Part shown: piece after piece, positions 53,889-60,001 of the stretch
Position numbering within the stretch: position 1 is the first letter of the stretch
Layout of the letters: every line of letters starts with the position of its first letter
Assembly (NCBI GenBank): GCA_013359135.1
Contig: JABWCN010000027.1
Coordinates: 1 to 60,001 of the forward strand
DNA length: 60,001 nucleotides
Direction of reading: 5' to 3'
Origin: Pseudobdellovibrionaceae bacterium
GTDB lineage: Bacteria; Bdellovibrionota; Bdellovibrionia; Bdellovibrionales; Bdellovibrionaceae
Position numbers and translations under genes: made by a program
Notes under the pieces: generated by a model
What the model was told of the DNA's origin: nothing
Seen by the model: the letters and a program-made list of their open reading frames with translations, nothing else
Databases searched by the model: none

Positions 53889-55115
53889 CTATAGCGCTTC
53901 ATCTTTTGGTGCATTTACCACTTCAAAATTCTGATTTTCTCGCCCCCAGCATTTTAACTTATTCAAAACAATTGCACAGCTTGTGTAGTTGTTAACGCTT
54001 ATGGAAGTAGCATCTCCCTTAATTGAGGTACCCTTGGGTGAGTATGCTGTCTCTATAGATCCATCTCCCACTTGACCAAACTCATTTCTGCCCCAACACT
54101 GCACGGAACCTGTTTTCATTAGTACGCACGTGTGCGCTAATCCAGCAGCCACCATTTTAACTCCAGACGAAATTACCTTTGTAGGAGTTGTGATCATATA
54201 AGGCATATTGCTTCCAGTTCCAAGCTGTCCCCACATGTTTTGACCCCAGCAATAAAGGGCTTCAGCAACAACAGCGCAGGTATGAACATGCCCCGATGAA
54301 ACAAATGTTGCACCTCTTTCAATGGCTACATCGGGTGGAAGCAATACGTTTCCCGCAGCACGGCTACCTAGCTGTCCCATCATATTCTGTCCCCAGCACT
54401 TAACCTCTCCACCTTTTAAAATGGCGCAGGCATGATACCCTCCAACAGAAACTTGCGTTGCTCCAGAGGGAATAATAGTCCAAATTTTCCTCGGCTCAAG
54501 ACCTATTCCAACAAGCGGCGAGTAATCGCTCATACCTCCCCAGCACTGCACTGCCGTATTTACTAGTGCACATCCCCAGTGCTTGTAACCAGAAACTTGA
54601 GTCACTCCTGAGCTTATCAGTTCAACAGGAGAACTATAGACTCGACCATCAAACTCTCCGGTAACAGCCCCGAAAGAGTTATCTCCCCAACAACTCAAAC
54701 TTCCGCTGCTCCTGACTGAACAACTAAAATTTTCACCCGCAGCGATATCCACGGCATCGGACTTGATAACTTGCGCGGTGGTCGCATAATCTCTCTGCTC
54801 ACCATTACCAACGGCCCCAAGAAGATTTCTTCCCCAACACTTAACTTCACCCGACACAATTACACACTGATGATTCTCACCTACGGCTACACCTGTAAGA
54901 CCTGTCTTAATCACTGGCTCCTTTGGGGGAAGTGTCGAATCTTCACCTATATCATCAGGGCTCGAGCCAGCTGCTCCTGAATCTACAGTTCCAACAACAT
55001 CAGAAGTAGCTTTTCCTGAGGAGCTACTTCCACAATTTTGAAAAAATAAAAAAATAAAAAAAATTGAAATAGCCAAAATAGATAGTACAAACTTACTTTT
55101 TTTGAAAAAATACAT
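53889..55115 (-). CDS. RCC1-repeat lipoprotein
   Basis: 408 aa from the ATG at 55115, chosen for AAAGGAAG upstream. The signal ends in F-F-Q-N-C-G, a lipobox variant I associate with Bdellovibrio-type lipoproteins. A linker is followed by seven RCC1-like repeats, each with G-x-x-H/F-x-C-x-x and C-W-G (V-K-C-W-G-R-N and similar), forming a seven-bladed propeller with a disulfide in each blade. Surface or periplasmic; binding partner unknown. Confidence 0.88.
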   Translation of the reverse strand: MYFFKKSKFVLSILAISIFFIFLFFQNCGSSSSGKATSDVVGTVDSGAAGSSPDDIGEDSTLPPKEPVIKTGLTGVAVGENHQCVIVSGEVKCWGRNLLGAVGNGEQRDYATTAQVIKSDAVDIAAGENFSCSVRSSGSLSCWGDNSFGAVTGEFDGRVYSSPVELISSGVTQVSGYKHWGCALVNTAVQCWGGMSDYSPLVGIGLEPRKIWTIIPSGATQVSVGGYHACAILKGGEVKCWGQNMMGQLGSRAAGNVLLPPDVAIERGATFVSSGHVHTCAVVAEALYCWGQNMWGQLGTGSNMPYMITTPTKVISSGVKMVAAGLAHTCVLMKTGSVQCWGRNEFGQVGDGSIETAYSPKGTSIKGDATSISVNNYTSCAIVLNKLKCWGRENQNFEVVNAPKDEAL

Positions 55116-55160
55116 TGAATAACTTCCTTTAATCTTGAAATCTAAGGCCTTTTTAGACAT

Positions 55161-55480
55161 GGTAAAATAAATTATAAAAGGCTGTGATTATTTTTTTAAA
55201 AAACCGACAATAGTCTATGATTGTGCTGTTTTTACCCGAGTGAGAGTAAGGTGGCATAGTTAGTGTGTGGTAAACCTAAAGGGGAATACACATGAAAAGC
55301 CTAGATTGAGACGAGTTACTTTGATCAAAGACTGCAAACACAAATGATCCTGATGATCTAACTTAATTTTCTGAACGGTTAATGTAATTTAAAAATCAAA
55401 AAATTTAGCAGCACAGCTTTTGCAATCCATTGACTTGACGACCCCGGTTTTCCGGGGCGTGCTACTTTCTAGGAACAAGA
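55161..55480. other. Intergenic region without a gene
   Basis: Non-coding apart from very short frames. Includes the promoter region of the RCC1 gene and a CCCCGG-TTTT-CCGGGG hairpin at 55442-55457 at its right end. Confidence 0.5.
55442..55457. terminator. Strong short hairpin, probable terminator for the SUFU-like gene
   Basis: Perfect 6-bp GC stem with a TTTT loop, 24 bp beyond the SUFU-like stop on the minus strand. No T run on that side, so factor-independent termination is uncertain. Confidence 0.45.
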
Positions 55481-56065
55481 CTACACGCAGCTGCTGCGAG
55501 ATGTATCGAAAACATTAACTCCCGCGGCCTCCAGCATGTTCTCAAACTGAGCTTCTCCATATTTTTCCAAATAACCTAACTCTGCATCTGAAATAGGAAA
55601 GCACATTAACCAATTAATCGCCTTTCCATTGAGATTCAATTCATGGAGATCCTCTTCCCAAAAAAAAGGAGTTGTGAAATAAAGAGATCTCAAGCTTGAC
55701 TCCAACTCATAGTGCCCAACGATGTTTTTCAAAAAATGGCCTGGTCGCCAAACTTCTGACGACTTAATTATCGTAAAAGCAGCCTCAGAAAGAATATTTG
55801 GGAAGAGCGTAAAGGATGAAAGTGCAGCGCCACAAAGCTCCAACCTCGTTGGATTTTTTTTTCCGCATTCAAGCATAGGATAATCCGAAAGACCGATCGT
55901 CCCATAAGACGAAATATCAACATCGGGCGTACCCACAACTGAAAGAATATCAACAGAAACATCGTGACTGTCATTAAAGTAATTACGAACAACAGGACTC
56001 CCTCCTTTAAATGCCGAAAGAACCGTTTTCGCTATTTTTTTATCATCTTCAGTTACTGCGCGCAT
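55481..56065 (-). CDS. SUFU-domain immunity-type protein
   Basis: 194 aa from the ATG at 56065 (GGAG 7 nt upstream). Matches the bacterial Suppressor-of-fused family: I-G-L-S-D-Y-P-M, L-E-L-C-G-A-A, W-R-P-G-H-F-L, then the C-terminal I-N-W-L-M-C-F-P-I-S-D-A-E-L-G-Y-L-E and A-Q-F-E-N-M-L-E-A-A-G. Bacterial SUFU proteins are known mainly as immunity proteins to polymorphic toxins. No toxin is adjacent. Confidence 0.82.
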   Translation of the reverse strand: MRAVTEDDKKIAKTVLSAFKGGSPVVRNYFNDSHDVSVDILSVVGTPDVDISSYGTIGLSDYPMLECGKKNPTRLELCGAALSSFTLFPNILSEAAFTIIKSSEVWRPGHFLKNIVGHYELESSLRSLYFTTPFFWEEDLHELNLNGKAINWLMCFPISDAELGYLEKYGEAQFENMLEAAGVNVFDTSRSSCV

Positions 56066-56262
56066 AATCAATCTCCAAAATAACCATTTGTTCTAATCTC
56101 CTTCGTATCTGCTCACCAACTCCTGAACTCGGATATTAACCGCTAAGTTTCCTGTGAAAATTGGAAGTTCTTATTTGCAACGCCAGAAAGGTCCTGCAGT
56201 TTCATGAGCTTTGTAACTTTCTTTTTTCCACGAGAGAGATAGCTCTTCGACCATTTGAAATC

Positions 56263-56502
56263 TTACCTCAAATGGCCTTGTGAGAAAAAAGCAATAGCAG
56301 TCTTCAGGATATGGATCACTTCCTTCTGTCTCTCATTTTCCTTCTGAAGTCTTTTAAACTCTTCAACTGAAAATGTTGGATTCACTGCTTTCAAAAACTT
56401 CTCAGAATTTGATTTCTTGGTCCAATTTCTGATCAGACTTTCATTGACTCCAAGATCCTGAGCAGCTTTGGATGCAAATCCCAGTTCACTGGATAGATTC
56501 AC
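56263..56502 (-). pseudogene. IS3-family OrfA fragment
   Basis: 79 codons. A-A-Q-D-L-G-V-N-E-S-L-I-R-N-W is the OrfA HTH, and L-Q-K-E-N-E-R-Q-K-E-V-I-H-I-L-K-T-A-I-A-F-F-type residues form its leucine zipper end. The OrfA N-terminus is missing and OrfB is absent apart from possible debris at 56150-56260. It overlaps the end of the next gene by 17 bp. Confidence 0.7.
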
Positions 56503-57190
56503 AGTTTGTTACAGCTTCTTCCAAACGATTTAAAAATTCCATATGTTTTACTTTCTCAGGTATAGCTGCCTTACGGAACAGGTCAATAGTCCTTTTTGTT
56601 TCTTCGTCATTTTTAATAAGAATAATGGCCATTGGACACCAAAATGTTAATTCAGAAGCAAAAATGCCATTATGGATGAATTCAGAATTCCGAAATACAA
56701 AGTGAATATGCTTAAGTAGAGACTCATTTTCGGTAAATACCTTTAGCTTATCGAGTTTGGATAGCATGCCTGGGATACTCGTATATTGCCTGGCTTTCTT
56801 TAAAACATCCAATCGTTCACGATAGATTTGCAAATTAAAACTAGTTTCAGGTTCTTTGATCCGAATCCCATCACTTCCAAATAAAAATAAAGATTCGTAC
56901 GGACTCATGTTGCAAATGGGATATCTATCTCCATTTTTTAAATGAACTTTGACGAGTTCAATCGCTTTTAAAAACGAAGGCCACGTTTCGATGCTTACGT
57001 CGGAGGCCACTTCACCCAGTCGCAAAGAATGATAATAAAATCGCAGCAGAGTTTCGGGATCGAGCTTTTTAAAAACTCTTTTAAAATCTGATTTAATGCG
57101 ATGGTGATTCTCAGCAAAGTAATTCCCTTGCTCTTTGGCCGCAAGTGCGTTGTCTTCGTTTTGAATAAACTTAGCAATAATTCCGCTCAT
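56486..57190 (-). CDS. Cytosolic protein of unknown function
   Basis: 234 aa, helical and charged, no signal. Residues such as L-L-R-F-Y-Y-H-S-L-R-L-G-E-V and F-W-C-P-M-A-I-I-L do not place it in a family I recognise. The C-terminus runs into the IS3 fragment, so the native end may have been replaced. Possibly another immunity or defence gene by location only. Confidence 0.55.
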   Translation of the reverse strand: MSGIIAKFIQNEDNALAAKEQGNYFAENHHRIKSDFKRVFKKLDPETLLRFYYHSLRLGEVASDVSIETWPSFLKAIELVKVHLKNGDRYPICNMSPYESLFLFGSDGIRIKEPETSFNLQIYRERLDVLKKARQYTSIPGMLSKLDKLKVFTENESLLKHIHFVFRNSEFIHNGIFASELTFWCPMAIILIKNDEETKRTIDLFRKAAIPEKVKHMEFLNRLEEAVTNCESIQ

Positions 57191-57463
57191 TTTAGACTCT
57201 AAATTTACAGGAGTCTCTGAAAAAGATCCAGTTAAAATGAAAGCGATCCACCAAGCCTATTAGTGATAATATTGAATTAATGAGCCATAATAATGGCGGC
57301 TAGGTGGTTCGAGAAAAGAGACTATTTTATTCTCTAGATATTTGTCTAGCTGCTATTAAATGCAATAGCGAAGCTGCTGTCCAGCCTTGGACATTCCTTT
57401 TCTAGACATAAGCCAAGTGAGATAAGAAACGATTTTTCCGATAAGTGTATCGGAGATCAGATC

Positions 57464-57768
57464 ATGAAATGGACCCTATTAATTGCATTTGGCGTAGTAG
57501 TTATTGGGTGCTCTCATTCACCTTTGCAATCCTCTAATATAAGAGAGCCAGCCAATGGGCAAAATGGACCATTGGCAAACTTATTTGTTTATGACTCTGA
57601 CGTCTTTAATCCAAGCATCACTTTGCAACGGACAGCATGCGCGACCTCATCGTCAGCCGCGCCACCGATACCAATGCCAATTACACGGCAATGTGCGTCG
57701 TGATCGTCGATCCACGCGATAGCGACGAAACGACGGTGATTCTGCCGGGTCGGGCCGGCGAGTCGTAA
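57464..57768 (+). pseudogene. Chimeric remnant: lipoprotein start joined to GC-rich tail
   Basis: 57464-57625 encodes a lipoprotein beginning (V-V-V-I-G-C-S-H-S-P) in AT-rich DNA. Near 57625 the composition turns GC-rich. A different frame then reads R-D-L-I-V-S-R-A-T-D-T-N-A-N-Y, M-C-V-V-I-V-D-P-R-D-S and I-L-P-G-R-A-G-E-S, stopping at about 57768. Two unrelated gene pieces have been joined by recombination. Confidence 0.5.
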
Positions 57769-57820
57769 TAACTGTCCACCCTACAGGTCTACCCGACTGG
57801 GTATGCAGTAGTCCAGCGCT

Positions 57821-58321
57821 CTACTCATTGAGTGTTTTTAACAATCGTTGTGCATTTTCCGCAAGAATTGCATTTCCCCCATGCGCTATCAAATCTAACT
57901 TCTCTTTTGCGCTGGCTGTTCCTATTGTGCGGAGCGCATATATGCATTTCACACCCAAAGAATAGCTCTCATCGTAGTCCAAATACGGAAAAACGGCCAA
58001 AGCGGTCTGATATAAACACTCCACCGCCTCCGCATAGTGCATTTTGTTCAAAATCATGGCTATGTTTTCGTGCTGTGTATGCCAATCCTCAAGAATGAGT
58101 TTACACAACACCTCCGCACTATTTTCCGGAAATCCAAATTGAAATCCAAATAACAATAAATATTCCACGGCGTCGGCGTCCCTGTTGGCAAAGGCACTTT
58201 CCAGCCCGCGGCGCAAGTAATCCACATCCTCGGAAAATTCTGAAAATTGCCTCAGAAATTCGTCTTTAGTAGTTTTGCCCAAAGACAAATTTAAAATTAG
58301 ATTTTTTTCGTATTCATTCAT
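57821..58321 (-). CDS. HEAT-repeat-like immunity-type protein
   Basis: 166 aa, cytosolic, all helical. A-N-R-D-A-D-A-V-E-Y-L-L-L-F-G-F and Y-A-L-R-T-I-G-T-A-S-A-K-E-K-L recall HEAT-like units. Stand-alone proteins like this are common downstream of RHS or contact-dependent toxins. No toxin adjoins. Start by Met; ribosome site weak. Confidence 0.65.
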   Translation of the reverse strand: MNEYEKNLILNLSLGKTTKDEFLRQFSEFSEDVDYLRRGLESAFANRDADAVEYLLLFGFQFGFPENSAEVLCKLILEDWHTQHENIAMILNKMHYAEAVECLYQTALAVFPYLDYDESYSLGVKCIYALRTIGTASAKEKLDLIAHGGNAILAENAQRLLKTLNE

Positions 58322-58564
58322 CTAATAATCTCCGAAAAATTTTTGATGTAAGAATTGAAAGTATTCAAAGGAGGATAGGAGTTTTTAAGCCCGAACTGAT
58401 CCATCCTAACATCTAGTTTTTCCTTGGTTGTTGTTAAAATTGTGTAATTGGAAGCGGTCTTTGGCAACGATTTTCAGCGATTTATAAACCTGACGTCGAA
58501 TATTTGATTTCTCGAGGGTATTTTTCAAGATTTTGATCGAACAAGTCCGTTGCAGATCGATTTC
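58322..58564. other. No gene seen
   Basis: AT-rich DNA between the HEAT-like gene and the transposase remnant; short chance frames only. Confidence 0.5.
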
Positions 58565-58801
58565 TTAGTCTGCGAACTGATTAAAGTTGTAGAAATTCAA
58601 GTCGAAGTGCTGCTGGTTGAAATCATCTTCGAAATGATGTTGCTGCCTTGGTGGGCCCCTGGCTGGCATGAGCCGTGGCGGTTTTGTGTCAAGTCCCATA
58701 TGATCCAGTATTTTTCTAATCACTTTAGGGTCCTCGATGGCAGCGATAATCTTCATCCTGCCGCCGCATTTGATGCAAGTCTCAACGTCGATGTTAAACA
58801 C
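58565..58801 (-). pseudogene. IS91-family transposase C-terminal fragment
   Basis: The frame begins (V/M)-F-N-I-D-V-E-T-C-I-K-C-G-G-R-M-K-I-I-A-A-I-E-D-P. This Cys-x-x-Cys region and P-K-V-I-R-K-I-L are the end of IS91/ISCR-type transposases. The catalytic domain is missing; the break lies at about 58801. Confidence 0.75.
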
Positions 58802-58873
58802 CCTTACAAGTAACCGTGCCCAGGGCTAGAAGGAAGGAAATCCTGTACCGTACTCGCGACAAGTGATCACCAT

Positions 58874-59164
58874 TCAAAGTTCAGATTGGTGACGTATACC
58901 GTTTGTGTCTATACGGCAGCACCACTTTATATGCGCACCCCATCCCGTCGACTGATTAAGCACCACGACTCCTGTTGCCACAAGATTGTCCAGATGGCCG
59001 CATTCGTCCGTGTCGTCCATGTATACGCTTACCTCCAGCCCTTCGCTTAACGTCACGACCGTGCCATCAGAAGCGATCTTGGTGTCGGTTGCAGAAAGAA
59101 GCACAAGGTTTGGTTCCAGCACTTCGTTGAAATCGACGTATAGCATCGGCATGGTCATAGTCAT
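58874..59164 (-). CDS. Small cytosolic protein, possible immunity-type
   Basis: 96 aa, or 90 from the Met at 59146. Beta-rich: L-Y-V-D-F-N-E-V, V-T-L-S-E-G-L-E-V-S-V-Y-M-D-D, then G-W-G-A-H-I-K-W-C-C-R-I. It starts 3 nt after the stop of the small gene upstream, so the two form a pair. Family not named with confidence. Confidence 0.6.
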   Translation of the reverse strand: MTMTMPMLYVDFNEVLEPNLVLLSATDTKIASDGTVVTLSEGLEVSVYMDDTDECGHLDNLVATGVVVLNQSTGWGAHIKWCCRIDTNGIRHQSEL

Positions 59165-59167
59165 ACT

Positions 59168-59338
59168 TTAAAAGCCACGGAGTCTGTACGGCACAGGATT
59201 TGGAACAGTTGGAGAAAACCATCGCTCCAACTGCTGCTCCGTCAAGCTATCTACCATTGTATGGTTCGGATTACCTGGATGACCATCGGCCATTACACTC
59301 CCGCCGGCTCGCCGGATGTCTTTTTTATTATTGCTCAT
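59168..59338 (-). CDS. Small protein paired with the 96-aa gene
   Basis: 56 aa with AGGAAGAGAA before the ATG. Sequence includes R-A-G-G-S-V-M-A-D-G-H-P-G-N-P-N-H and L-T-E-Q-Q-L-E-R-W-F. Gly/Pro-rich and compact. Same strand and 3-nt spacing to the next gene suggest co-translation. May be a small effector tip or a partner protein; unproven. Confidence 0.5.
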   Translation of the reverse strand: MSNNKKDIRRAGGSVMADGHPGNPNHTMVDSLTEQQLERWFSPTVPNPVPYRLRGF

Positions 59339-59454
59339 TTCTCTTCCTCTCTGAATCTGTTAACCCAAGAATACAAAAAAGGAAGAATATTGTCTAGAAA
59401 CCCAAACCCTTTGCCCTAATTGCGTTAAAATCGAACTGAGCCTTTTAACACGAA

Positions 59455-59560
59455 TTTAACGGGGACCTAGGTTTTAAACCATGGCTGCATTACCGGGGAC
59501 TGATCTGATTTAACCGTGACCGTTGCAATGGTCCCCTGACCTTTGATCAACCAGACTGAT
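59455..59560. repeat. REP-like cluster of GGGGAC words
   Basis: TTTAACGGGGACC (59455), ACCGGGGACTGATCTGATTT (59491) and GGTCCCC (about 59549) lie close together. They share words with 35356-35405. Non-coding. Confidence 0.4.
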
Positions 59561-59579
59561 CCTTTTGTTCACTTCAGAC

Positions 59580-59618
59580 AAAAAAATAGGGAGCCGCCTT
59601 GTTTGGTGACTCCCTATC
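59580..59618 (-). terminator. Rho-independent terminator for the gene remnant to its right
   Basis: Minus strand GATAGGGAG and CTCCCTAT arms enclosing a second pairing (TCACC/GGCGG), followed by TTTTTTT. Confidence 0.8.
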
Positions 59619-59653
59619 GCGGGGCCGCTAATTGTTTTACCCGATGACTCTGA

Positions 59654-59917
59654 TCAATCGAATGTTTCATAACCAGCATGGCCCATGACTGATTGAACTT
59701 TTTCACGAGCTTCAGACTCGATTTTTTGTTGGACTTGTTTGACGATGTCTTCAGAGACATTCATCGTCTTCATGGTCTCAATTGTTTCTGCGGAGTTGTT
59801 TTGTTTAATCTGATTTTGCAACACCTGAATTTTTTCTTGTTCAAGCTTCGCCTTTTTAGCGAGTAGCTCTTTTTTCGATGCTGATACCGAACCGTGACTA
59901 CATTTCTTTTTAACCCC
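59654..59917 (-). pseudogene. Truncated coiled-coil protein, 3' part only
   Basis: The minus frame is open for 87 codons but has no start; an in-frame stop lies at 59918-59920. It begins near K-C-S-H-G-S-V-S-A-S-K-K-E-L-L and continues as a Lys/Glu/Gln-rich helix to V-M-G-H-A-G-Y-E-T-F-D. It has its own terminator. It was probably cut by the insertion to its right. Confidence 0.5.
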
Positions 59918-59976
59918 CTATATGCTGTGGACAGATTCAGTTCGAACATCTATATAAGAAGAAAGGGTTAGAGAAG

Positions 59977-60001
59977 ATGAATAAACAATACACTGAAGCT
60001 C
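59977..60001 (+). CDS. Start of a gene cut by the window edge, possibly IS3-type OrfA
   Basis: The ATG has GGTTAGAGAAG upstream and reads M-N-K-Q-Y-T-E-A, like many IS3 OrfA starts. A TGTGGACAGATTC word at about 59926, a possible IS end, precedes it. Only eight codons are visible. Confidence 0.35.

Noticed and set aside
1-60001. CRISPR array
   Set aside because: No series of regularly spaced identical repeats of 25-40 bp was seen; the only tandem repeats are the diverged Ig-like coding repeats.

Overview
The window is AT-rich, gene-dense Gram-negative DNA. It has many lipoproteins and Sec-secreted proteins, including one with an F-Q-N-C lipobox, plus RCC1, Sel1, NHL and Ig-like repeat proteins, sigma-54 regulation and several phosphorelay kinases. 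Together these suggest a Bdellovibrionota-type bacterium (Bdellovibrio/Bacteriovorax relatives). That assignment is an inference; there is no rRNA or other phylogenetic marker here.

Layout. 1-12.4 kb: the end of a sensor kinase, then a two-gene unit of NHL/Ig-like surface lipoproteins (one of 2191 aa), a beta-barrel-like lipoprotein and a large secreted protein. 12.5-14.0 kb: a short segment bounded by a perfect 24-bp direct repeat that resembles a tRNA-Ser 3' end. It carries a secreted transglutaminase-like gene and no integrase, so it looks like a cis-mobilizable (CIME-like) segment. 14.1-28.3 kb: an integrative conjugative element read right to left as one long unit. Its order is a regulator with two sigma-region-4-like HTHs, an acidic protein, VirB2-like pilin, VirB3, VirB4, VirB5/TrbJ, VirB6/TrbL, VirB8, VirB9, VirB10, an FtsK-like coupling ATPase, a Replic_Relax protein, a lipoprotein, a small ORF, an excisionase and a tyrosine integrase. 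A group II intron with its reverse transcriptase/maturase sits inside the pilin gene near its 3' end.

28.7-34.6 kb: a tightly coupled five-gene operon, transcribed NtrC-type regulator > small secreted protein > family 5 peptide-binding protein > YcaO-domain protein > membrane hybrid histidine kinase. It has a near-consensus sigma-54 promoter and an upstream inverted repeat suited to an enhancer. I know of no described system with this combination, and it is my main candidate for something new: peptide sensing or peptide modification under two-component control. 34.9-41.7 kb: a RecD2-type helicase next to a J-domain protein, then a Sel1-repeat lipoprotein. 41.9-43.2 kb: an intact IS5-type element with a CTAA target duplication.

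43.6-60 kb: secreted small proteins and an LRR protein, followed by an accessory island. The island holds small single-domain genes of the kind that act as immunity proteins to polymorphic toxins (DUF4304, TPR, SUFU, HEAT and others). Between them lie toxin tails, GC-rich foreign fragments, IS256/IS3/IS91-type transposase remnants and two genes broken at homopolymer runs. No complete toxin is visible, so it reads as an orphan-immunity island.
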